Shown here: one piece after another, positions 10,861-19,746 of the stretch | How the letters are laid out: the number at the start of each line of letters is the position of its first letter | How positions within the stretch are numbered: the first letter of the stretch is position 1 | Assembly (NCBI RefSeq): GCF_963576675.1 | Contig: NC_088916.1 | Span: 12,004,501 to 12,068,500 of the forward strand | Origin: Euphorbia lathyris | Taxonomy: Eukaryota; Streptophyta; Magnoliopsida; Malpighiales; Euphorbiaceae | Length of the DNA stretch: 64,000 nucleotides | Direction of reading: 5' to 3' | Notes under the pieces: model-generated | The model's input: the letters and a program-made list of their open reading frames with translations, nothing else | What the model was told of the DNA's origin: nothing | Database searches by the model: none | Position numbers and translations under genes: made by a program

Positions 10861-12893
10861 ATAATGGATCTGATGGTCGTGGACATTTGGGAAAGTTCTT
10901 CCGACAAGGAAGGTATCAATCAGAGGATTCCGATCAACATCTGGGATGAGTCTGATGATGAGTTGGAAATGGCTGTAGGCACCGAAGGAAAGATCCTGCC
11001 AGGTTTTGAGATCTTCAATGATGTTACCGACTGGGGCAAAGGAGAAGCAAGCTGTTTCATCGAGGAGATCATAATGTTAGATCTTAATGCCGAGGAGCAG
11101 GTCATCACTATTGAAGCAATTGCGGGAGCGATGGGCGAGCCCAGTACCTCCAAGGCTTATGAGAAACCCGAGAACCCTGACGATGAAAATTGTATTACTG
11201 CTTTATTTGAATCCGATGATGTACTCGCCAACACTATCAATGAAATGAATTCTGGTTTTGCTTACTTGCTTGATGTTGATCGTGATCATTCTATGCATTC
11301 TCATTCATATAACATGCCTACATTTGAAATCAATACAATAGAAATGTCAACTTTCAATCTTGGCACGGATGAAAATCCTAAACTTATACAAATTGCTCAA
11401 GAATTAACTATTGAAGAGAGGAAAGAATTTGAGAGAATAATTAAAAAATACGAAATAGTGTTTGCTTGGACATACGAAGACATGCCAGGAATTGATCAAT
11501 CAATCGTAACTCACCGTATTCCAACATACCCCGACGCGAAGCCCGTGAAGCAGAAACTCCGATGCATGAGACCGGAATGGGCAGATAAGATCTGAGAAGA
11601 AGTGAAGAAGCAGTTAGAAGCAGGGTTCATCGAAGTAATCGACTATCCCCCTTGGGTCGCAAATGTAGTACCCATCGTAAAGAAGGACGACAAAGTGAGA
11701 ATGTACGTCAATTATAGAGATCTTAACAAGGCGTGCCCCAAAGATGAATTCGCGTTGCCTCATATTGACGTGTTGATCGACAGTGCAGCATCAAGCGTCT
11801 TACACACGAATGTGGACGGTTTCATGGGCTACATGCAAGTTCAGATGGCTGAGAAACACAAAGCGAAAACCTCATTCACAACTGAGTGGGGAACATACTG
11901 CTATAGGGTGATGCCGTTTGGTTTGAAAAATGCCGGGGCAACTTACCAGCGAATGGCTACGGCACTGTTCCATGATATGATACACAAAGAGGTAGAAGTT
12001 TATGTGGATGACATGATGGTCAAGTCGGAGACAAGAGAGGGGCATTTCGCTGCACTCGAGAAGTTTTTGGCCCGAATTGCAGAATTCAAACTAAGGTTAA
12101 ACCCGAAGAAGTGCTTCTTCGGCGTTTCATCGGGGAAAATCTTAGGCTATATAATCGGAAACAAGGGAATTGAGGTAGATCCCAACAAAGTAAAGGCCAT
12201 ACGAGAAATGCCAGCGCCAAATAATGAGAAAGAAGTGAGAGGGTTTCTGGGGCGGGTCCAGTATATCAGTCGGTTCATAGCAAGACTCACTGCAATCTGC
12301 GAGCCGATCTTTAAGTTGCTACGGAAGGATCAACCCACGATTTGGAATGATAAGTGTCAGCAAGCCTTAGATAAGGTCCGGGACTACTTGTCTAATCCAC
12401 CAGTTCTGAGACCCCTAAACTGGGAAAACCGCTTCTCCTCTATGTAGCGATCGAGGAGCGATCTATCGGGGCAATGCTGGCCCAAGAAGGGGACACCGGT
12501 GTGGAGCACGCGGTGTATTATCTGAGTAAGAAGTTCCTGGAATACGAGCTTAAGTACAACATGATCGAAAAGACGTGCGTGGCAGTAGTATGGCTAACAA
12601 AGAAACTACGGCATTATTTTCAATCTTACAAAGTGATCATTATTTCCCGGATGGATCCTGTGAAGTATCTGTACCGAACTCCGTCTCTAACAGGGAAGCT
12701 AGCTCGATGGTTGTTGCTTTTGTCCGAATTTGATATCGAATATGTAACGAAGAAGGTTGTCAAGGGGAGAGCCGTAGCAGAATTCTTGGCCAACCAGCCT
12801 CTGAACGCAGAAGAGGAAGAGATAAACTATGATTTCCCCGATGAGCACTTGAACGCAATAGAAGTTATACCATGGAAAATGTTCTTCGATTGA
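10861..12893 (+). pseudogene. pol: Pol: linker, reverse transcriptase and RNase H
   Basis: 10861-11350 is an acidic linker with no recognised domain. RT follows (about 11490-12250) with VPIVKKDDKVRMYVNYRDLNKA in pieces, MPFGLKNAGATYQ and the catalytic YVDD in VEVYVDDMMVKS (about 11995-12030). RNase H runs from about 12330 to 12893 (YYLSKKFLEYELKY, TGKLARWLLLLSEFDIEY). Defects: TGA at 11593-11595 where CGA (Arg) is expected; a 1-nt deletion near 12415 that shifts the frame before RNase H; TGA at 12891-12893 at the start of the second RNase H. RT motifs themselves are intact. Expected product: copies RNA to DNA and degrades the RNA strand. Confidence 0.85.
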
Positions 12894-13300
12894 GCAGTTA
12901 ATTCGAATGGAGCCGGAGTAGGAGTGCTACTTATCTCACCGGAAGGAGAAAGGATAACCAATGGCGAAGAAGTTATCATTCCCTCTTACTAACAATATGG
13001 CCGAGTATGAATCATGCATCTATGGGAGCATCGTATGTTGAAATCTGGGGCGACTCAAAACTGATTATCGAACAAGCACAGGGAAACTGGGAAGTAAGGG
13101 AGGAAAGGTTGCGTCCATACCTAGACCAGCTGGAAGGGTTGGCACAAAGATTCAATGAATGTCGTTTTTATCACATTCCTCGAGCACAGAACCAAGCAGC
13201 GGATGCTTTGGCCACTTTGGTGTCAGTATGGGATAATCCTCGGAACCTTGCCTCGAAGCCTTTGGTGTTGAGAAGGTCTCACAAACCATGCTACGAAGAT
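12882..13300 (+). pseudogene. pol: Second, archaeal-type RNase H domain (aRNH)
   Basis: The block starts FFD-stop-AVNSNGAGVGVLLISPEGE, where the stop TGA replaces the Gly of the usual FDGA motif. It continues as NNMAEYESCIYG after a frame change, then GASYVEIWGDSKLIIEQAQG and FYHIPRAQNQAADALATL. These are hallmarks of the extra aRNH found in Tat elements between the normal RNase H and integrase. A short deletion near 13026 removes the helix after CIYG. Catalytic acidic positions (FD, AEYE, GDS, AD) remain visible. Confidence 0.85.
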
Positions 13301-14575
13301 GTAATGCTGTTGGGGGCAGATGAAAAACCTTGGTATTTCGATATCGTAAACTTCATGAAGAGTGGAACATACCCGGCAGAATCGGAACTTAGAGATCAGG
13401 CTGTGATTAGAAGGTTAGCACAGTAGTTCGTCATCCATAACGACTTGCTTTACAAAAGGCACATCGATGGTTTGCAACTGAGGTGCTTGGATGCGGGAGA
13501 AGCCCGTGAGGCAATGGAGTCAGTACACTCAGGAATTTGTGGAGCCCATATGGGAGGGGCGGCATTGGCAAAGAAAATCATAAGGCAAGGCTTCTATTGG
13601 CTCACCATGGAAAGGGATTGTAATGAATATGCGAAGAAATGCCATGATTGTCAAATCCACGGAGATTATAATCATTTACCAGCTATGGAACTGCACGTAT
13701 TAGCACCCATTTGGCCGTTTGCGGCTTGGGGCATTGACATTATCGGAGAGGTGAGGCCTAATGCTTCGAACGGGCACAAATTCATTACAGTCGCTATTGA
13801 TTATTTCACCAAGTGGGTGGAGGCAGAATCATTTAGCAAGTTGGGGTCTAAACAGATGAGGAAGTTCATTGAAAAGCACTTGATCACCAGATTCGGAGTG
13901 CCTCATCATATGATCACGGATAATGGGGTCCAGTTTCAAGGAGAAGTGAGAAGTCTCTTCCGAGAGTACGGTATTGAACATCATAGGTCTTCTCCGTATC
14001 GTCCGCAAGCTAATGGCGCAGTAGAGGCAGCTAATAAGAACCTTAAAAGGATTCTCGTAAAGACAGTAGAATCGCATCGGAACTGGCATGAACAGCTTCC
14101 GCTCGCTTTATGGGCTTATCGCACGACAGTTAGAACGTCAACTGGGGCAACGCCATTCTCCTTGGTATACGGTGCATAAGTCGTTCTCCCGATTGAGATT
14201 GAAAAGCGATCGTTGAGAATCGCAGTAGAAGCAGAGATTCCCGAGACGGAATGGGTGAAGAAGCGGTATGAACAGTTAGCATTGGTGGATGAGAAAAGGA
14301 TGGAGGCCCTTTACCACGTGCAGCTATATCAGCAGAGGATGGCCCGAGCCTTCAACAAAAAGGTCAAGGCCAGCCCTATCAAAGAAAGGGATATGGTGCT
14401 AAAACAGATCCGTGTGACGCACACCGACCCGAGGGGCAAGTTTAGGCCAAACTGGGAAGGGTCGTTCTTCGTAAAGAAGATACTAAGCAAAGGAGCGGTG
14501 AAGTTAACTACTATGGACGGCATGGAGTTCTCCGAACCTACCAATCTGGATAGGCTTAAGAAATACTTTTCGTAA
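13301..14575 (+). pseudogene. pol: Integrase
   Basis: A zinc-binding HHCC region (HSGICGAHMGGAAL ... CHDCQIHGD, about 13525-13665) precedes the core with catalytic Asp in WGIDIIGE, Asp in MITDNGVQF and Glu in NGAVEAANKNL. The C-terminal domain at 14213-14575 holds PNWEGSFFVKKIL and ends LDRLKKYFS followed by TAA. TAG at 13424-13426 and TAA at 14177-14179 (where YGAEVVLP is expected) interrupt the frame. It would insert the element cDNA into the genome. It ends about 450 bp before the stop of the antisense gene on the other strand. Confidence 0.88.
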
Positions 14576-14760
14576 AAAAAAAAAAAAAAATTCCCGATAG
14601 GTCGAAAACCCGCAAAGGGCGGCCTATGCAACAATAAGGGACATCCCAATGGGTGAAAACCCGAAAGGGCACTCATTTGAAAATTCCGGGATAGAAAAAG
14701 GAGAGATGAAAAATCGCTGGGATCTGAAAACCGAAAAAAGGCAGGTCCTGGTAACGGTAG
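14576..14760 (+). repeat. A-tract and three GAAAACC stem-loop motifs after integrase
   Basis: A run of about 17 A at 14574-14590 is followed by three similar motifs of type GG(T)-x-GAAAACCCG...GGGC: GGTCGAAAACCCGCAAAGGGC (about 14600), GGGTGAAAACCCGAAAGGGC (about 14650) and TCTGAAAACCGAAAAAAGG (about 14725). Each can fold as a short hairpin. Related motifs follow integrase in other Tat/Ogre elements as I recall; a role in RNA 3' processing is only a guess. Confidence 0.6.
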
Positions 14761-15025
14761 TTATATCTTGAGCAATTATAAAAATAATGTATAAGAGGCT
14801 AAGTATTTCTGTTGTTTGTAAATAAATAAAGGCATGAGTATATTTGAAGAGAATGATTGGGATCGTTATAATTTACTGAATGCAAGATAATATGAATCAT
14901 GAGTTATACATTTCTTACCTTTCTTTTCACAATAAAAAGCCTACGTACTATCTACCCCACTCCCTATACGCAAGTTATACATCGGGGTAATTCTAATAAA
15001 AGCTACGAAGCTATACATGATAAGC

Positions 15026-17866
15026 CTAATAAGGAGGGAAATCCCAGTGGGCCTCAAAGTCCCTCAGATGTGACGCCCGCTCCGCAGATAGGGTCTCCTC
15101 GGCGACTCGAAGTCTCTCCTCGGCAGCAAGGCACCCCGCGGTCTCCTCCCGCACCCTCTCCTCAACAGCAAGGCGTCCCGCGGTCTCCGCCCGCATCACC
15201 TCGGACCAGTGGTTGTTCCTCTCCCGATACACCTGGCCAACCCTGGCATCGGCCTCCCGCAGTGCTTCGCTCTGTCTCAGCTCATGTGCACGGAGATCGC
15301 TCTGTAAAAAAAAAGAGAGAAGGAAAAATCAGATATAAAAAAGAAATACAGACTAGAATAGAAGTCATACATACACATGTGCATACATTCCACTACACTA
15401 AAATAAAATAAAGATACATACCAGGTGGCTGGCGCAACGCAAGCTGAGTCGATCTCTAAAGAAACCAGATAGCCCCACATAGTCGGTGCACGTCTCCCTC
15501 GAAGTCTAGAGAGCGTCTGAGGGATCAAACGGTATCCTCGACGTAAAGGCAGGAGGGGCCATCTCGACACCAGCATAAGCCACTCCGGACTGGTCATAGC
15601 AAACTGTCGCGAAATCCCTCCCAAAGTCAGGGATGGGTACGCCCAAAGGGGACCCCTCCGATCAGGCAGCGCCGGAGGACTCGCCGACATAATAGGTCGG
15701 CTCGCTCGCAGACGTCTGAGCTCGAGCACTATCGAAGAAGTCTAATGTGTGGGTACTCCTCCAGGAACCCTCCTGCAAGTAGAGACACAATAAACACCCC
15801 TGACCCTCTCGTAAATAAAAATAAATAGGACGAACCACTCACTAGAATCGCCTCCTGACCAAAGACTGCAGCGACAGCCTCCCCCGAAAACACGTCCGCC
15901 ACGGGGTCCACCTCCATCGCCACCGCTGGGGCATCCCTCGCGCTCAATAATGTCGATAAATAGGGAACACGACCCCCGGCATGAACCCATACATCTCTAC
16001 CAGCAAAGCGGCGAGTCAAATCCCGACGAATGACCGATAAGGGCATAGTCCGCACCGCAAACATGGAGACGGGGATCTCGCCTGGTGTCCAATGCGAGGC
16101 ACTAACCCCGGTGATGCCCCGGTCGCCCAAGTACCATGCCCGCACGCAAGGGCTGGTAAGCACGCTCTGCTGCTCCTAGATCAGGGTGACGTACGCGTAA
16201 TCGGGACCGAAGTCAAGGTCGTCCCACCTAAATCTAATCTGAAAGCACAAAGAAAAAGTCAGGACTGATCAAACAAAAATCTAGCGCGATTAGAAGATAT
16301 TTACCTGCCCCAAGGTCCGTGAATCAATCCAATCTAGGAGATGTGCCACCGTCTGCCTCTCCCCGATACCTAGACCAAACTCGCTCCACCGAGCCATAAG
16401 TGGGGGCTTCACTACCCGTGGCCTGCGCCGACGCTCGCTGGGAAGAATCCGCCTCTCGTAGGCCCAAACCTGCTTAAAAAAACAAAGGTTATGAACAGAA
16501 GACGCGAAGAAGATAAAAGGGGCAAGTTAAGGATGAGCCACGTACCAGAAGAGCAAAAGTGTAACTGCCGAAGTCCTTGCGCTTCCGGCAAGTCAGATCC
16601 AAAAACCTGTACAAGTAAGCTAGACCCGCTCCTGCGCAATCGTAAGACACCACCGCGTCCAAATCACTGAAGGCCTGAATAAGACCCGCATGTATCATCC
16701 CGCTCTTGGTGCGGAAGATCGTCTCACCTAAAGCATATACCAGGAAGCTGCGGACAGCCAGATCAGTGTCGTCGGTCCCACAAAAATCCCTACGACTCAA
16801 AAGCCTCGAGGTAGTGATGAACTTCGCCGGGGTGGATTTGACACCCGTGTAAACTCCCGACCCGATCAAAGCAGCCAACCTAGCACGGTCAACCCGTGGA
16901 CGCATCGTATCAAAGGAGAAGGGAACCGGAGTACCACTCCCCCGCAGCCCGGTCAGTAAAGAGAAGTCGCGGGGTGAGATCGTCATCTCCCCGAATGAGA
17001 GGTGGAAGGTGTGGGTCGAGTCAACCCATCTCTCGCATAAGGCCCGTAGGCCGAAACGGTCGCACACCCCGTTGGCGCGGGGCAGCGCTAAAATAAAGGG
17101 CTCAAAGCCTAACTCTCGCACACGGGCTCTCACCGCGGCGCCTAGCATGGAATACCACACATGAATATCTGTCGTAGTTCCAGAAATGTCGATGAACTGG
17201 AAAGAACAGAACAGGTAAGTTTAAATGTTGTTCCTAGGCTTGCATCTGATGAAAGCACGTTAATCTAGCTATTCTTTCGGTCAAATCTAACCTAGAGACA
17301 TCTTGTCAATTTGGACCGTCATTTTGTGAAATCTCTCCCTTAGGGTTGTTTGCATAGGATTTGATTAATTCATTATTCTTTGATCTACTCTCGTCTCCAT
17401 TGGCAAAGAGAATTATTCAAGTTTTTACTATTCACGTGCATTAGTCAAGTTTCACTATTCACGTGCATTAGTCAAGTTTTCACTATTCACGTGCATTATT
17501 CGAGTTTTACTATTCACGTGCATTAGTCAAGTTTTCACTATTCACGTGCTATTCACGTTTTTACTGTTGGCATGCATTGCTCGTATGTTTACTATTCACA
17601 TGCATATAATTCGCATTCTTCCAAAAAGACAAATAAAGTGTTACTTGCAAGCAAAGGAATTCATGTTTTCTAACTAAGGTCTTCTAAGGCAACCTAGGGG
17701 TTAGCATGCAAATCATGTTCAAAGTAGGGATACTAAAGCCTAGAAATTTAGTCAAAAGACGAGGAAGTAAGAAAGTACTTACCTAGTTACAGCGGGTCCG
17801 GCTCAGATGAGATGTGGGGTCCTGAAAAGGGTCCACTGTAGTAAGGTTCACGAAACCCTCCTCCAT
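15026..17866 (-). pseudogene. Antisense six-exon plant mobile domain gene carried by the element
   Basis: Minus-strand exons, all joined in phase 0 with GT...AG sites: 17866-17783 (ATG at 17866-17864), 17196-16546, 16469-16305, 16238-15843, 15772-15422, 15301-15026. Exon 2 carries the plant mobile domain signature TFHLSFGEMTISPRDFSLL and VWYSML at its start; exon 3 gives VWAYERR; exon 4 gives IRFRWDDLDFGPDY. The last exon is a Glu/Arg/Ala-rich coiled coil ending PPY-stop. The domain is known from MAIN/MAIL1-type nuclear proteins and from retroelement-captured copies. In-frame stops: TAG ending exon 1, TAG early in exon 4, two in exon 5. So this copy is a pseudogene, but the splice sites are intact. 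It converges on pol. Role in the element is unknown. The first exon is the least certain. Confidence 0.82.
17421..17620. repeat. Short tandem repeats in the first intron of the antisense gene
   Basis: About six units near 28 bp built on TTCACTATTCACGTGCATTAGTCAAG, each containing the palindromic CACGTG E/G-box core, with later units degenerating (CACATGCAT). They lie between the donor at 17782 and the acceptor at 17197, so within the intron if the gene model is right. Confidence 0.75.
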
Positions 17867-17917
17867 GCCCTTCGTGCCATCATGTTGATCCAAATCCATC
17901 CCGAGAATAATCCAAAT

Positions 17918-17990
17918 CAGAAGTTAGAGAGAGAGATAAGAGAGAGAAGGTGTGGGGTTGGAATGAAACCCACCACCTTATATAAGGAAA
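17918..17990 (-). promoter_or_regulatory. Candidate promoter of the antisense gene (TATA box and CT-rich leader)
   Basis: On the minus strand CCTTATATAAGG (17977-17988) gives a strong plant TATA box about 110 bp upstream of the ATG at 17866. It is followed at a suitable distance by a CT-rich tract (CTCTCTCTTATCTCTCTCTC, about 17942-17920), like plant Y-patch leaders. This suggests independent antisense transcription rather than read-through. Confidence 0.6.
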
Positions 17991-18345
17991 GGGAATGGCA
18001 TTCCCGTAAATAGTGAAGAAGGTACGATGTGACATAAAGGTAAAAAGTAAATAATTATTTACCAGGTGCACAGACCTCCGATTTGCAGTCCGTTTTAGCC
18101 TGCTCTTCTGCCAGACAGTGACCAATAATGTCGAGATAGAACTCCAGATGACAGCCAATTTTAACAGAACAGCGGCACCATTCAAAATACAGACGACAGT
18201 CAACAGAAAAATAATTATTAGTTTGAATCATTCCGGACTAAAAAGACGTTCCTAGCGAACCATTCAAACCTCCAAGACACTAGCTCTAGTGAGAAAATAC
18301 AGACAACGTTGTTTTAAAAGAATTCAGAATTGTTAGAAAGAACCT

Positions 18346-18945
18346 TTGCTTTTGAGTCGTTTTACCCGCGGTCGTGGACCAGGGTTGCTTTTGAGCCATT
18401 TTACCCACAGTCGTAGACTAGGATCGCTTTTGAGCTATTTTACCCACGGTCGTAGACCGGGGTCTCTTTTGAGCCATTTTACCCACAGTCGTAGACTAGG
18501 GTCGCTTTTGAGCCATTTTACCCACAGTCGTAGACTAGGGTCGCTTTTGAGCCATTTTACCCACGGTCGTAGACCGGGGTCGCTTTTGAGCCATTTCACC
18601 CGCGGTCGTGGACCAGGGTTGCTTTTGAGCCATTTTACCCCGGTCGTAAACTGGGGTCTCTTTTGAGCCATTTTACCCGCGGTCGTGGACCAGGGTTGCT
18701 TTTGAGCCATTTTTACCCGCGGTCGTGGACCAGGGTTGCTTTTGAGCCATTTTATCCCTGGTCGTAGATCGGGGTTGCTTTTGAGCCATTTTACCCACGG
18801 TCGTAGACCAGGGTTGCTTTTGAGCCATTCCCCCCCCCCCCCCCGGTCGTAGGCCGGGGTCGCTTTTGAGCCATTTTACTCGCGGTCGTGCACCAAGGTT
18901 GCTTTTGAGCCATTTTTACCCGCAGTCAACTTAGGCTAGGGTCCG
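18346..18945. repeat. 39-bp tandem array in the element's 3' region
   Basis: Fifteen units of about 39 bp follow the pattern TGCTTTTGAGCCATTTTACC followed by CGCGGTCGTGGACCAGGG. Two sub-variants alternate (GTAGACTAGGG and GTGGACCAGGG), so units were shuffled or amplified in blocks. Unit 13 contains a run of 15 C at 18830-18844. Open frames across it (LLSHFTHSRR repeats) are by-products. Repeat-rich regions before the 3' LTR are typical of Tat elements and can seed satellites. Confidence 0.92.
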
Positions 18946-19138
18946 TAAGAAGAACATCCGCCGGCAGCCGATTCAAAGGCAAGGACGGAAAGAATCGAGA
19001 ACGACGCCGGAACGCGCAGCGCAAAGGTCAGGTATTCTTCCTCCTACTCTTTACGTGTCTCTTACTTTTATATGTTTTACATTGCATGTGTTGCGTTAGC
19101 AAAAAACGTTTTCAAAACACACACATCACTGTCAAAAT

Positions 19139-19152
19139 AGGAAAGTAGGGGA
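19139..19152 (+). other. Polypurine tract of the Tat/Ogre-like element
   Basis: AGGAAAGTAGGGGA ends three bases before the 3' LTR start at 19156. It would prime plus-strand DNA synthesis. The single T breaks the purine run. Confidence 0.75.
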
Positions 19153-19489
19153 TACTGTAGACACCGAGTCGGAGGACCTGTGACGAAAACCTGTAAACAA
19201 GACGGTCGAACCGGTTGATTCCGGAAGTTTTAAAAACAAAAATATATAATAAGAAAAGAAAAGTTAATGTGAGTCGCGGTCGTCAAGTGGACGGCTCGCG
19301 AGTGCTCAGCGACGTGGTGCGAGCGCCTAGCGGCAGCCGACGCGTGTCTGACGACAGTTGGACGCACGCCCGGCAGCGCGGGGCGCACGCTCGACGTCCG
19401 TTAGGCGCGCACGCCCGGCAGCACGGAGCGCGCGCTCGACGACCGTGGGGCGCGCGCGCCCGATGGCTGCTGGGCGAATGCGCCCGGCA

Positions 19490-19705
19490 GCCGCTGGGCG
19501 AGGGCCCAGCGACGTTGGGCGAACGCCCAACGTCAGTTGGGCACGCGCGCCCAACGCTGGTTGGGCGCGCGCCCAACGATAGTTGGGCGTCCGCCCAACA
19601 AAAGTTGGGCGTTCGCCCAACATAAGTTGGCCGTTCGCCCAACTAGGTTGGGCGTTCGCCCAACCGGCTTTGGGCGACGCCCAATTTTCTTCGGGTGTCG
19701 CCCAA
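19490..19705. repeat. Palindrome array in the 3' LTR
   Basis: Counterpart of 3720-3970, with about nine TTGGGCG-type dyads. Compared with the 5' copy one unit reads TTGGCCGTTCGCCCAAC, another is shortened to AACTAGGTTGGGC, and the order of linkers differs, so the array changes faster than the rest of the LTR. Confidence 0.88.
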
Positions 19706-19712
19706 AGTTTCC

Positions 19713-19746
19713 GGGGATCCGTTGCCTATATAAGGCACGGATCCCC
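19713..19746 (+). promoter_or_regulatory. Putative LTR core promoter in the 3' LTR
   Basis: Identical to the 5' copy: TATATAA (19727-19733) between GGGGATCCGTTGCC and GGCACGGATCCCC arms. In this LTR it could drive transcription outward into 22046 and beyond. Confidence 0.65.

Noticed and set aside
18346..18710. Open frames with repeated SHFTHSRR / WLKSDP units
   Set aside because: By-product of the 39-bp tandem array whose unit is a multiple of three; no domain or start context.
18346..18945. CRISPR-like regular repeats
   Set aside because: Units are contiguous without unique spacers, and this is plant retrotransposon DNA.
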